The notes beneath the pieces were generated by a model, which was not told where the DNA came from, ran no database searches, and saw only the letters and a list, made by a program, of their open reading frames with translations. From Lachnospiraceae bacterium YSB2008 (lineage in GTDB: Bacteria; Bacillota; Clostridia; Lachnospirales; Lachnospiraceae), in NCBI GenBank assembly GCA_000687655.1, contig JHWR01000017.1, forward strand, positions 1 through 54,497: a DNA stretch of 54,497 bases, given 5' to 3'. The position numbers were made by a program, and so were the translations under genes. Positions 33,788 to 42,823 of the stretch are shown here, piece after piece (the first letter of the stretch is position 1; each line of letters opens with the position of its first letter).

Positions 33788-33819
33788 AATCAAACGGGGA
33801 CGGTCTGCGTCCCCGTTTG
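33788..33819 (-). terminator. Intrinsic terminator after the AMP-dependent ligase gene
   Basis: A perfect 12-bp stem CAAACGGGGACG / CGTCCCCGTTTG around a 5-base loop, four bases past the ligase stop, followed on minus by ATTGATAAAA. Confidence 0.8.
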
Positions 33820-33823
33820 TTAA

Positions 33824-35428
33824 TTAGCTTGGAATGTTCTTATAACGAACGATTTTCATACTTGCATTCTTGATAAACTCCTCTTTGCGGAGCTTAACCT
33901 TTGCAATCTGCTTATAGAGAGGTCTTCCCTTGTTGACCTTATCCTTAAGCTTATTGAAATATATGATATCATCGAAATGATCTTCGGTCGGGAATATCTC
34001 GGCAACTATCTTGCCTGCCTCGTCATAAACGAGAACCTCTGCAACCGCAGGATCTCTCGCCAAATCCTGTTCAAGTTCCTCAGGAGAAATATTCTCACCA
34101 TTGCTGAGGATTATGAGGTTCTTCTTACGTCCCGTAAGGATTATGAATCCCTCATCATCTACATAACCAAGGTCTCCGGTATGATACCAGCCATCTATAA
34201 GAACCTCGTCAGTAGCTTCCTGATTTTTGTAATAACCCTTCATGACGATGTCGCCCTTGAATGCTATCTCGCCTTCATCCGTTACCTTTACCTCAAGTCC
34301 CGGAACCATCTGTCCTACCGAACCATCTCTATGATGATGAGGACGGTTAACAGCTGTACATGGTGAGCACTCTGTAGTACCGTAGCCATTCAGTATCTCT
34401 ATACCCCAGGTACGGAACTCCTTGACATACATAGGATCAAGTGCAGCACCGCCGCAGATGATATATTCAAGATTACCACCAAATACATTGTGAATCGAAG
34501 CGTAAGTCTTACGTCTTACATCTACTCCCGTCTTCAGGAGAAGGTCCGTAGACTTCATAAGTCCCTTGAATGCAGTAACCTTACCCTTCTTCTCAACCTC
34601 AGCCCATATCTGCTTATGGAAGAATTCTACGAAGAGAGGCACAAGGAACATGGTCTGAGGCTTGAATTCAGCCATATTCTTCTTAACGAACTTAAGACTC
34701 TTGTTTATATATATGGCGAATCCATAATTAAGAACCATCAGCACGCCTACAACAAGTCCAAATGCATGATGGAACGGTAGCACTGCAAGTACTCCGCCTT
34801 CAGGAGCAAACAGCTGACAGGTACGATTGATCTCTGCAGCTATATTTCTGTTCGTAAGTTCAACACCCTTGCTAGAACCTGAGGTTCCTGATGTGAAGAG
34901 TATTGTTGCTGTCTTATCAGGCTCAACGCCATAATTATCATACTCTATAGCACCGCCTGCTATAAGCTTCCTTCCTTCTGCAAGGAAATCATCGAAATCC
35001 GCGAAACTGTATATCTTTCTTCCGGCCTTTTTCGGAATCTTGTTTATGTATGTCTGTGATACAAATACTGCATCAACGTCAGCCTTCTTAAGAAGTTCCT
35101 TGATTTCCTCTTCCGGAAGTCCCTTGTCTATGCCGACTGCAACATTGCCACCACCGACAGCTGCAAGATAAGTAACCAGCCATTCATAGGAATTCTCACC
35201 TATGATAGCTATATGCTTATCCTTCATCTTCTTATCATACATGAAGGTTCCGATGGCACTTACATCATCTGCAAGATCCTGAAACGACTTCTTCATCTCT
35301 CCTGTTTCACACGGATATACGAATGCTGTCTTCTCCGGAATCTCCGATGCCTGTCTTGTCACCAGTTCCTTCAGATCACTTATATCTTTTAAAGAATCAT
35401 ATAATGGATACGGTCTGTTCTTCATCAT
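33824..35428 (-). CDS. AMP-dependent acyl-CoA synthetase / ligase family enzyme
   Basis: A 534-residue adenylate-forming enzyme. The P-loop-like motif is TILFTSGTSGSSKGV, the A5 motif is LNGYGTTECSPC, A7/A8 are WYHTGDLGYVDDEGFIILTGRKKNLI, and the ending ASMKIVRYK carries the catalytic Lys. These fit long-chain fatty acid or aryl acid:CoA ligases; the substrate is not clear. The start may be ATG 35428 or 35425; a TTG at 35440 overlaps the upstream gene. It lies four bases after the degenerate AAA gene, implying co-translation with it. Confidence 0.9.
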   Translation of the reverse strand: MMKNRPYPLYDSLKDISDLKELVTRQASEIPEKTAFVYPCETGEMKKSFQDLADDVSAIGTFMYDKKMKDKHIAIIGENSYEWLVTYLAAVGGGNVAVGIDKGLPEEEIKELLKKADVDAVFVSQTYINKIPKKAGRKIYSFADFDDFLAEGRKLIAGGAIEYDNYGVEPDKTATILFTSGTSGSSKGVELTNRNIAAEINRTCQLFAPEGGVLAVLPFHHAFGLVVGVLMVLNYGFAIYINKSLKFVKKNMAEFKPQTMFLVPLFVEFFHKQIWAEVEKKGKVTAFKGLMKSTDLLLKTGVDVRRKTYASIHNVFGGNLEYIICGGAALDPMYVKEFRTWGIEILNGYGTTECSPCTAVNRPHHHRDGSVGQMVPGLEVKVTDEGEIAFKGDIVMKGYYKNQEATDEVLIDGWYHTGDLGYVDDEGFIILTGRKKNLIILSNGENISPEELEQDLARDPAVAEVLVYDEAGKIVAEIFPTEDHFDDIIYFNKLKDKVNKGRPLYKQIAKVKLRKEEFIKNASMKIVRYKNIPS

Positions 35429-35432
35429 GACT

Positions 35433-36527
35433 TTACTCAAAATCCTCTACACTGACTTCATTTCCGCCTCTTGCATTACATTTCTCAATGATGCCGTCAA
35501 GAAGCTCTACGAATCTGTCTATGTTACCTGTTTCAATCATCTTAAGTGAATTCTTAAGTTTCTCAATTACCGGCTTATCTGCCTTGAGACCCTTCTCCTT
35601 GAAGTAGCCTCTTGCTATTGATATCATTCCACGCTCTCTTACCTTATGGATATCTATAAGGTAAATGAAATGATCAACGATTTCCTGATTATCTTCGAAG
35701 AAACCTGCAAGTGAATCAATCTCACCTGTAAGCATTACTACATAATCATTTACATCAGGCTCAGAATTCTTGATAACCTCAACCAGCTTTGCAGGAGTAA
35801 CGAGACCTGCATTTTCTATGATAAGACATCCGCCCTTAAGACCTTCCAGCTTCTCAAGACCTATCTTGTTGAGCTGTCTTGCTTTGATCTTCGCAATCTT
35901 GTCTGACTTAACAAGTCCTGTTGCATAGAAGCTTCTTGCAAAGTCCTCGCCGACCTTGACTGTACCGAATCCATTTCTACCAAGAACAACTATGTTCTTT
36001 GGCATATCAGGATGCTTCTGTATAGAATTCATAGCAACAAGTATATCATCTGAAGTAGTTGCAATCTTAAGATACTTCTGAAGGTAAACTGCTTCTTCAG
36101 GAAGTGGATTGAGTTCGAGATCCTCACCTGTTACAGGGTCAACATTCTTCTTACCTGACTCTTCCTTAGCATCCTCAGCAGCTCTCTTGGCAGCTCTCTC
36201 AGCACGCTTCTTAACTTCCTCATCGTACTTCTGCTGTTCTTCCATATCCTTGGAAGACATTGCAGGAGCAGAAGGTGCCTTCTTTCCACCCTTCTTCTTG
36301 CTTGCCGCAGCCTTAGCTCTTTCTTCAGCAGCCTTTGCAGCTTCCTCAGCCTTTCTGGCTCTCTCTTCAGCAACCCTGAGTCTCTCCTCGGCAGCCTTCG
36401 CAGCTTCCTCAGCAGCCCTGATCTCTTCTTCCTGCTTAGCTAACTCTTCAGGAGTTTTATTATCTTTCTTAAAACTTGCAAGAAGTTTCTTGATTGCTTC
36501 GTACGCGTTCTTAAAAGGTTTAATCAT
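35433..36527 (-). CDS. Coiled-coil protein with a degenerate AAA+ (CbbX/SpoVK-like) domain
   Basis: A 364-residue protein. Residues about 25-125 are an Ala/Glu/Lys/Arg-rich coiled coil with repeated KAAEERAR-type heptads. Residues about 140-350 resemble the AAA+ domain of the intact ATPase encoded at 37335: KNIVVLGRNGFGTVKVGEDFA lines up with the P-loop strand, and GGCLIIENAGLV with GGILFIDEAYSL. The Walker A GKT is lost (GRNGFGTVK, 183-191) and Walker B lacks the Asp-Glu pair (IIENA). It is therefore probably a non-catalytic partner. It is followed by the ligase after four bases. The alignment was done by eye. Confidence 0.75.
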   Translation of the reverse strand: MIKPFKNAYEAIKKLLASFKKDNKTPEELAKQEEEIRAAEEAAKAAEERLRVAEERARKAEEAAKAAEERAKAAASKKKGGKKAPSAPAMSSKDMEEQQKYDEEVKKRAERAAKRAAEDAKEESGKKNVDPVTGEDLELNPLPEEAVYLQKYLKIATTSDDILVAMNSIQKHPDMPKNIVVLGRNGFGTVKVGEDFARSFYATGLVKSDKIAKIKARQLNKIGLEKLEGLKGGCLIIENAGLVTPAKLVEVIKNSEPDVNDYVVMLTGEIDSLAGFFEDNQEIVDHFIYLIDIHKVRERGMISIARGYFKEKGLKADKPVIEKLKNSLKMIETGNIDRFVELLDGIIEKCNARGGNEVSVEDFE

Positions 36528-36566
36528 GTCAAAGTTCCCCCTTGTATGTAGTAAAGTAACAAAATC

Positions 36567-37064
36567 TTATTTCATAAATAAAGCTGTAAATGTAGTCAGT
36601 CCCAAGTACGAGACAAGCCCCATAATGATTCCCGCAAGGACTACTCCGGACATAACAGCTATTACGCTCTTCTTAAAATCGAGATCAAGAAGGCTGGCAG
36701 CCAGCGTTCCTGTCCATGCACCTGTTCCCGGAAGTGGAATTCCGACAAAAAGAAACAGTGCCAAATATGTGCTTCTTCCGACCTTTTCAGTGAGCTTATC
36801 TCCACCCTTCTTACCTTTCTCAAGGCAGAATCTGAAGAACTTACCCATCCATCCCAGTCCCTTCGGCCACTCTATCTTGGCGCCCCATTCAAGGACTTTC
36901 CTGGCGAAGAAGAATATGATCGGAACCGGAAGCATATTGCCTACTATTGCTATAACGTAGGAAAGCGGAACATTAAGACCTCTGATAATTGCAAAAGGTA
37001 CAGCACCTCTGAGTTCTACAAGAGGTACCATCGATATAAGAAAAACCAAAATGTAATTAAACAT
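36567..37064 (-). CDS. Small multidrug export protein family (COG2426-like membrane protein)
   Basis: A 165-residue membrane protein with four or five helices. It begins MFNYILVFLISMVPLVELRGA, then contains LPVPIIFFFARKVLEWG and LFLFVGIPLPGTGAWTGTLAA; the ELRGA and PLPGTGAW motifs are characteristic of the Sm_multidrug_ex family. Despite the name, transport has not been established for most members. It is the first gene of the minus-strand set downstream of the divergent region at 37065-37334, and lies 39 bases upstream of the degenerate AAA gene. Confidence 0.88.
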   Translation of the reverse strand: MFNYILVFLISMVPLVELRGAVPFAIIRGLNVPLSYVIAIVGNMLPVPIIFFFARKVLEWGAKIEWPKGLGWMGKFFRFCLEKGKKGGDKLTEKVGRSTYLALFLFVGIPLPGTGAWTGTLAASLLDLDFKKSVIAVMSGVVLAGIIMGLVSYLGLTTFTALFMK

Positions 37065-37264
37065 AAAATCTACAAGCCTTTACCATTTAATTCGCTAATC
37101 CCGCTAGAATATAATTTATCACAATACTGTCATTCTGTAAACTAAAATTACCACTCGAACACCCCATAAACCACGTATTTTAAGCACTTTATGCATGATG
37201 CACAAATTGAGTTTTTTTATTTTAACATTTGATTAATTTTTAATGGTGTATTTCCTACAGTTTA

Positions 37265-37273
37265 TGGTATAAT
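37265..37273 (+). promoter_or_regulatory. Extended -10 promoter of the AAA ATPase gene
   Basis: TGGTATAAT (37265-37273) is a good extended -10; no clear -35 precedes it. The rest of the 270-base divergent region 37065-37334 is A/T-rich, and I see nothing else in it. Confidence 0.55.
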
Positions 37274-37334
37274 AACTCTATCTATTGTGACCCCATTCGG
37301 TCACAGTAAAAATAACGTATTGGTTGGTGGTGTT

Positions 37335-38984
37335 ATGAACGTAAGAAACTTACAAAACATGATCGCAGAGTGTATCAATTACGCTGATGCGATTAACAGT
37401 GATGTCAATCTCTATCCTGATGATGCGAAGATGCAGCTCAGGGACCTCTTCAGATATGATGTTATCATATTCTTAGGATTTCTTTATGAACCTGACAACG
37501 GTAATCTCCAGGATCAGGTTGAATTCATCAGACTTAATCTCAGAATGAACCTTTCTGATGAAAAGTTCCTCGATTTCGTTGAGCAGAGATGTCTTGATAC
37601 AAGATTCCTCAGCGAAGCTCCTAAGTCACTTACATATTTCATCAAAGCAGACCGTGCTCAGATGACCCAGGGCGGTCTTGGACGTGTTGCTAAGTCCAAG
37701 TTCGTTGTAGACTGCTTCAGAAAGCTCGGTGAAGGCTTCATCTCATATGACAAGGTTAAGGATGATACCAAGAAAAGACTTACCGATTATATCGATGTAC
37801 TCTATGCAACACTTAACAGTGCCGGCATAGTTACTACAACTCATACATCTGTTCTTACAGCTGCTATGAATCCTCATGATTCATCAGCAATGCCTGAGAA
37901 ACCTGCTCAGCGAGTTGAGAACAAGATCACAACCTTCGATGTTGATACAGGTGAGTTCGTAGTTAAGAATAAGATCAGTATATCCGGCCACAATATTGTT
38001 AAGAAGCGTGCCGATGATATTACCGAATTCCAGAACTTTGTAAAAGCTGAGGAAGAAGAAGTTAAAGACGCTTTTCATAGAGGAAAGTCACGTGTCGGCG
38101 GAAACCGTCGTGGAAGCGATGAGTCCGAAGAGCTCGAAGCTTCACTCGATGATCTCATCAAAGAGCTTCAGGGACTTACCGGACTTGATACAGTTAAAGA
38201 TGATGTTATGCATATCATCAATATCATCAAGGTTCGTAAGCTCCGTGAGTTGAAAGATCTTAAGCGTATAGACATGTCATTCCACCTTGTATTTACTGGT
38301 AACCCAGGTACAGGTAAGACAACAGTTGCCAGACTCCTGGCTAAGATCTATAAGCAGCTCGGAGTTGTTAGTAAAGGACAGTTCATAGAAGTTGACCGTT
38401 CAGGTCTTGTTGCTCACTATTCAGGTGGTACAGCTATCAAGACAACGGAAGTTATAGACCGTGCAGTCGGCGGTATCCTCTTCATCGATGAGGCATACTC
38501 ACTTACCCATAACAAAGAGATGGGTGACTACGGACAGGAAGCAGTTGATACACTCCTTAAGCGTATGGAGGACGACAGAGACGATCTCATCGTCATCGTT
38601 GCAGGATATACAAATGAAATGCGCGAGTTCATCAACTCCAACCCTGGTCTTCAGTCCCGTTTCAACAAGTATATCAACTTCCCTGATTACACAAGCGGCG
38701 AGCTCATGACGATCTTCAAGCATATGTGTGATGAGACAGATTACTCACTCACTGAGAGTGCAGCTTCCATGGCTGAGACATACCTTACAGGTCTTGCAGA
38801 AGGTAAGAAGGATAACTTCGCAAATGCCCGTCTCGTTCGTAACTATTTCGAGCGTTGTATAGACCGTCAGGCAAACCGTCTGGTTAAGGATAAGCTTATA
38901 AATACAGACGATCTCGTAACCTTCGTTCGTGAAGACATGATCGAGAACAGTACCATGGTACAGGCTATCGAGAAGGCCGAGTAA
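37335..38984 (+). CDS. AAA+ ATPase of the CbbX/SpoVK type with N-terminal TerB-like region
   Basis: A 549-residue protein. The first 200 residues are helical and resemble TerB-like folds (LYPDDAKMQLRDLFRYDVI). A charged linker leads to a CbbX/SpoVK-family AAA+ domain: Walker A VFTGNPGTGKTTVARLL (about 322), Walker B GGILFIDEAYSL (about 379), the sensor region LIVIVAGYTNEM, and the Arg in GLQSRFNKYINF. Family members remodel protein complexes such as inhibited Rubisco, but in Clostridia the role is unknown. ATG 37335 follows GGTGG by four bases. The degenerate homologue at 35433 is in the divergent operon. Its terminator was split by an insertion sequence. Confidence 0.92.
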   Translation: MNVRNLQNMIAECINYADAINSDVNLYPDDAKMQLRDLFRYDVIIFLGFLYEPDNGNLQDQVEFIRLNLRMNLSDEKFLDFVEQRCLDTRFLSEAPKSLTYFIKADRAQMTQGGLGRVAKSKFVVDCFRKLGEGFISYDKVKDDTKKRLTDYIDVLYATLNSAGIVTTTHTSVLTAAMNPHDSSAMPEKPAQRVENKITTFDVDTGEFVVKNKISISGHNIVKKRADDITEFQNFVKAEEEEVKDAFHRGKSRVGGNRRGSDESEELEASLDDLIKELQGLTGLDTVKDDVMHIINIIKVRKLRELKDLKRIDMSFHLVFTGNPGTGKTTVARLLAKIYKQLGVVSKGQFIEVDRSGLVAHYSGGTAIKTTEVIDRAVGGILFIDEAYSLTHNKEMGDYGQEAVDTLLKRMEDDRDDLIVIVAGYTNEMREFINSNPGLQSRFNKYINFPDYTSGELMTIFKHMCDETDYSLTESAASMAETYLTGLAEGKKDNFANARLVRNYFERCIDRQANRLVKDKLINTDDLVTFVREDMIENSTMVQAIEKAE

Positions 38985-38991
38985 TATCCAT

Positions 38992-39015
38992 AAAAAAAGC
39001 AGCCGCTAGGCTGCT
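38992..39015. terminator. Bidirectional terminator interrupted by an insertion sequence (left part)
   Basis: A7-GCAGCC, loop GCTA, GGCTGCT, then the insertion element begins. The missing T-tract continues on the far side as GCT-TTTTTT (40462-40470). Joined, the two pieces give a perfect bidirectional terminator between the AAA gene and secDF. Confidence 0.85.
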
Positions 39016-39053
39016 TGAAGTGAACCCCAAATGTTGGACGCTTTAATTAATTG

Positions 39054-39839
39054 TTAAGCGACTTCTATGGACTTAGTTCTGTATTGCACAGGACTAAGTC
39101 CTTTTAGTTTTTCTTTTATCCTTTTATTGTTGTAATAATCTATATATTCTTTTATGGCGACTATAAGTTCATCTGTTGAATTGAACTTATGGCGATAAAA
39201 CATTTCACTTTTTAACAACCCGAAAAAGTTTTCCATTACAGAATTATCCAAGCAGTTACCTTTTCTGGACATACTTTGAATAATGCCTTTATCTTTTAAT
39301 CTTTTCTGATAAGGCTTCATCTGATACTGCCAGCCCTGGTCTGAGTGGAGGATTGCTCCGGAACTATCAGGAATAATCTCGAATGCTTTGTCTAACATCC
39401 TATTCGTTTGAGCGAATGTCGGTCTTAAAGATAAGTCATACGCAATAATCTCGCCATTATAAAGATCGAGTATTGGTGAAAGATATACCTTCTCATCTTT
39501 AACAGCAAACTCCGTTACATCAGTAACCAGCTTCTTCAAAGGCTCATTCGATTTGAAATCTCTTTTAAGTACATTAGGTGCTACTTTACCGATTTCGCCT
39601 TTATAAGATTTATATTTCTTTCGCCTTATTTCGCATTTAAGACCATTTTTCTTCATGAGCTTTTGAACAAGTTTATGGTTTATAAAATATCCTCTGTTAT
39701 GCATTTCCAAAGTAATTCTTCGATATCCATAACGACCTTTATTTTCGGCGAATATTTGTTTAATAACGAGCTCTGCTTCTTTATGCTTATCGGGTTGCTT
39801 CATCCTTTTTAGGTAGTAATAAAATGTACTTCTTGGCAT
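39054..39839 (-). CDS. IS3/IS150-type transposase catalytic part (OrfB)
   Basis: A 261-residue visible ORF with the DDE integrase core: VTDVTEFAV (first Asp), ILHSDQGWQYQM (second), and NCLDNSVMENFFGLLKSE (Glu). The C-terminal YYNNKRIKEKLKGLSPVQYR is typical of the group. The real N-terminus is upstream of the ATG in the same frame: translation after a -1 shift gives IIDELRHKYRLSDLLAF leading into MPRSTFYYYL, which is the family's conserved start. OrfB is therefore normally made as an OrfAB fusion of about 454 residues. Confidence 0.93.
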   Translation of the reverse strand: MPRSTFYYYLKRMKQPDKHKEAELVIKQIFAENKGRYGYRRITLEMHNRGYFINHKLVQKLMKKNGLKCEIRRKKYKSYKGEIGKVAPNVLKRDFKSNEPLKKLVTDVTEFAVKDEKVYLSPILDLYNGEIIAYDLSLRPTFAQTNRMLDKAFEIIPDSSGAILHSDQGWQYQMKPYQKRLKDKGIIQSMSRKGNCLDNSVMENFFGLLKSEMFYRHKFNSTDELIVAIKEYIDYYNNKRIKEKLKGLSPVQYRTKSIEVA

Positions 39840-39880
39840 ACCGTCAAACGCAAGTAAGTCAGAGAGCCTATATTTATGCC

Positions 39881-40417
39881 TTAATTCGTCGATGATGGTG
39901 GCTCTTTCCCATTCTCTCGATCTATGCGTTCTTGAACTAAGGCTCTCAATTTTTTTAAGTATTCATTCTCCATACGAAGACGTTGAACTTCAGCAATAAG
40001 ATCTTCTTTGGTTTCTTCTGAAAGTTCTTTCTTTTTCGAAACTGTTTTATTCTTTTCCATAGTTTTGGGTGGCCTTCCACGGGACTTCTTCCTAAGCAAG
40101 CCCTCCGACCCCTCCTCATAATAAATACGCTCCCATTTGGCAACATTTGAATGGCTCTTTATTCCAAAATAAGCCGCTGTAGAAACATATGACAAATGGT
40201 TACTATGCATATATTCTACAACCATGATCTTAAAAGCGCCATCATAAGATGCACCACCATTCCTTAATGCCTCCCATCCGTGATTTTCATATAAGTGAAA
40301 CCATTTTTGAACTTGAGCAAAAGACACGCCCATTATTCTTGCACTTTCATGTATAGACATTCCATCCAAGATACGCTGGACTGCTTCGAATTTTTCCTCA
40401 AAAGTATATTTAGACAT
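39881..40417 (-). CDS. IS3/IS150-type OrfA (DNA-binding, helix-turn-helix)
   Basis: A 178-residue protein with two HTH segments (HESARIMGVSFAQVQKWFHLY and TAAYFGIKSHSNVAKWERIYY), a basic stretch (KKSRGRPPK) and a C-terminal leucine-zipper-like helix (EVQRLRMENEYLKKLRALV). It binds the element ends and forms the N-terminal part of the OrfAB transposase. The ribosome site GGGGTG lies within the leader hairpin, five bases before the ATG at 40417. The A7 slippery run lies near the 3' end. Confidence 0.93.
   Translation of the reverse strand: MSKYTFEEKFEAVQRILDGMSIHESARIMGVSFAQVQKWFHLYENHGWEALRNGGASYDGAFKIMVVEYMHSNHLSYVSTAAYFGIKSHSNVAKWERIYYEEGSEGLLRKKSRGRPPKTMEKNKTVSKKKELSEETKEDLIAEVQRLRMENEYLKKLRALVQERIDRENGKEPPSSTN
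39950..39956 (-). other. Programmed -1 frameshift site of the insertion sequence
   Basis: On minus the heptamer A-AAA-AAA is in phase with OrfA (codons TTA AAA AAA TTG). A -1 slip gives AAA ATT GAG and enters the OrfB frame, which is open from there to its stop. A TGA three codons upstream in the -1 frame limits the window. Confidence 0.85.
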
Positions 40418-40454
40418 AAAAACACCCCGAATGTTTTGTCTAACATTCGGGGTG
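40418..40454 (-). terminator. Leader hairpin/terminator that masks the orfA ribosome site
   Basis: A perfect 13-bp stem CACCCCGAATGTT / AACATTCGGGGTG with a 6-base loop is followed by TTTTT directly before the orfA ATG. It includes part of the terminal repeat and holds the GGGGTG ribosome site in its stem, so transcripts from outside would be terminated or untranslatable. Confidence 0.8.
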
Positions 40455-40518
40455 CAGTTCAGCTTTTTTTATTACTGCTTTATGAAGTCAACATTCTTAC
40501 CTACATTCTCGTTCTCAT

Positions 40519-42735
40519 CTACTGTGCTGCTTTTTTACCGATCTTATTTCTGAGTGTGAGCCAGAGTGGTCCGGTTATGAAGATGGACGAGTAAGCTCCA
40601 CATATGATACCGATCATAAGTGTAAGTGTGAATTCCTTGAGTGATGAAACACCAAGAATAAACAGCATGAATATTGTAGCAAATGAGGTTAAGTTCGTAT
40701 AAATGTTACGTGTAATTGTCTGTGAAATGGATGTATTAACAACCTTAGTATATCCTTCAGCATCCTTTGTGAACTGCATTGTCTGCATATTCTCACGGAT
40801 ACGGTCGAATATGATGATAGTTGAGTTGATGGAGTAACCGACAAGTGTAAGCATACATGCAATGAATGTACTGCCGACTGAAAGCCATGCAACCGAGTAA
40901 ACCATGAATACGACCATAACGTCGTGGATAAGTGCTATAACTGCAGATGCACCGAAACGTACATCGTTGAATCGAAGTGCTATGTAGATAAGCATGAGGA
41001 GTGCTGCTATGGAAACTGCAAGGAATGCATCTCTACGCATCTCATGACTTATGGTACTGCTTATGTTCTCTGATTCGATATCTGCCTTATCAAGTCCAAA
41101 CTTCTCAATAAGAGCATTATCAAGTGCTTCTCTCTTATCCTGAGAAAGCTCAGCTGTCTTGAATACTACCTGATTGTTTGCATCAACAACCTGAATCTGA
41201 GTTGTACCAGGATTGATACCTGTTGCTTCTTCTATAACCGGAACAACCTCACTCTCAGCCTCTGCAAGAGTATATGCGTGATCAAATGTAACGGTTGTTG
41301 AAGTACCGCCACTGAACTCAAGTGAGTAATTAAGTGTATTGTTACGTCCTGATATTCCCTTATTTACAAAGAGGAATGCTATACCAAGTACTACTGCAAT
41401 AATTGATATAGAACCTGTAATCTTGAAGTACTTAGCGAAGTTTCTAACCTTAGCTTCCTTTGCTCTTCCGTAAAGCTTTTCATTTGTAACACCAAGCTCA
41501 GCGAACTGCTTAAGAAGGAATCTTGTTATAACAAGTGCTGTGAACATGGACATGATAATACCGAGGATAAGTGTTCTTGCGAAGCCCTTAACCTGACCTG
41601 AACCCATCCAGAGGAGCACGAGACCTGCTATGATAGTTGTAATATTTCCATCGAAGATAGCCGAGAAAGCCTTCTTGAAACCTGACTCAATAGCTGACTT
41701 GACTGACAGTCCATTTCCGATCTCTTCCTTGATACGCGTGAAGATGATGACATTCGCATCGACCGCCATACCTATGGAAAGAAGTATACCTGCAATACCC
41801 GGAAGGGTAAGTGTTATCTTGCATATATTGATGCCGAGAAGTTCAAGAACAACATAGCATCCAAGTGCTAAACAAGCAACAAATCCAGGGAATCTGTATA
41901 CTACGATCATGATAAGGAATATGATAAGTATACCTATAGCTCCTGCTATAAGTGCTGTATGTATAGCATCGTTACCGAGCTTAGCACCAACAACCTGTGA
42001 ACGGAGTTCTGAAAGAGTAAGAGGAAGTGCACCGATCTTGATAGTACTTGCAAGAGTTCTTGCCTCTTCAAGACTTTCCTGTCCATCGATCTGAGCAGAA
42101 CCGCCAAGTATTGCATCCTTAACTGTAGGAGCACTTACAACCTCGCCATCATATATGATATAGAGAGGCTTACCTATATTTGCTGAAGTTGCATCACCAA
42201 ATTTCTTGGCGCCCTCTTCATTGAACTGAAGCTGAACTATGTACTCATTTCCGCCCGTTCCATTTGCCTTGTCGATAGCTGCATCAGCGTTCTCAACATC
42301 TGCACCTGTAAGTGCCGGCTCGTATTCTTCGCCCTGTGAGAACTTGGTGTAGTTATCCTGATCCATGAACATAAGGTCGCCCGGCTTACCGAGTTCTTCA
42401 AGAACCTTGTTTGGATCATACTTAGCTGTATCAAGAGGAATCTCGACAGTTATACGGTCCTGTCCTTCCTTGTATACTTCACCTTCTGTACTATAGTTCT
42501 CAACTCTTCGCTGGAGCTTCTCTATAGTAGTGTCAATCTGGTCTGAAGTTGCATCTTCATCCATAATCTGGTAAGTAATACTTACACCACCCTGAAGGTC
42601 AAGTCCGAGCGCTATGTCTTTCGCACGGCCTGTCTTATTCTCACCAACACCCTGAAGTGCCATATATACAGCACCTGCTACGATGAGGCAGAACAGAAGG
42701 AGGAAGATTACTGCATTTCTCTTTGTCTTCTTCAT
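40519..42735 (-). CDS. secDF: Protein translocase subunit SecDF (fused)
   Basis: A 738-residue fusion of SecD (about 1-440) and SecF (about 440-738) that uses the proton motive force to aid late steps of Sec export. SecD features: DIALGLDLQGGVSITYQI near the N-terminus, then LPGIAGILLSIGMAVDANVIIFTRIKEE in the membrane part. SecF features: NTLNYSLEFSGGTSTTVTF and LTLVGYSINSTIIIFDRIREN. About 12 membrane helices in total. It is the last gene before the IS insertion and lies 88 bases after the SCIFF maturase gene. Its original terminator was disrupted by the element. Confidence 0.95.
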   Translation of the reverse strand: MKKTKRNAVIFLLLFCLIVAGAVYMALQGVGENKTGRAKDIALGLDLQGGVSITYQIMDEDATSDQIDTTIEKLQRRVENYSTEGEVYKEGQDRITVEIPLDTAKYDPNKVLEELGKPGDLMFMDQDNYTKFSQGEEYEPALTGADVENADAAIDKANGTGGNEYIVQLQFNEEGAKKFGDATSANIGKPLYIIYDGEVVSAPTVKDAILGGSAQIDGQESLEEARTLASTIKIGALPLTLSELRSQVVGAKLGNDAIHTALIAGAIGILIIFLIMIVVYRFPGFVACLALGCYVVLELLGINICKITLTLPGIAGILLSIGMAVDANVIIFTRIKEEIGNGLSVKSAIESGFKKAFSAIFDGNITTIIAGLVLLWMGSGQVKGFARTLILGIIMSMFTALVITRFLLKQFAELGVTNEKLYGRAKEAKVRNFAKYFKITGSISIIAVVLGIAFLFVNKGISGRNNTLNYSLEFSGGTSTTVTFDHAYTLAEAESEVVPVIEEATGINPGTTQIQVVDANNQVVFKTAELSQDKREALDNALIEKFGLDKADIESENISSTISHEMRRDAFLAVSIAALLMLIYIALRFNDVRFGASAVIALIHDVMVVFMVYSVAWLSVGSTFIACMLTLVGYSINSTIIIFDRIRENMQTMQFTKDAEGYTKVVNTSISQTITRNIYTNLTSFATIFMLFILGVSSLKEFTLTLMIGIICGAYSSIFITGPLWLTLRNKIGKKAAQ

Positions 42736-42823
42736 TGCCTTTTTAGCCTTTCTTTGATTTGTTTGTTTCTATATTTATGTGATGTCTTGTCCGTCACCAC
42801 ATTTATTTCATCTATTGCGTTTA

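Larger units (their letters stand above)
39016..40461 (-). mobile_element. Complete IS3-family (IS150-group) insertion sequence, 1446 bp
   Basis: Terminal inverted repeats of 24 bases (39016-39039 and 40438-40461) match at 20 positions, beginning TGAA-TG-ACCCC. The 3-base sequence GCT on both sides (39013-39015, 40462-40464) is the target duplication. Inside are orfA, orfB, a frameshift site and a leader hairpin. Transposase frames read on minus. It looks intact and recently inserted. Confidence 0.93.

Noticed and set aside
36109-36960. Plus-strand frame of 283 codons
   Set aside because: Antisense to the Ala/Glu coiled coil of the pseudo-AAA gene; such codon composition keeps the opposite frame open. 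Ser/Ala/Leu-rich, no ribosome site.
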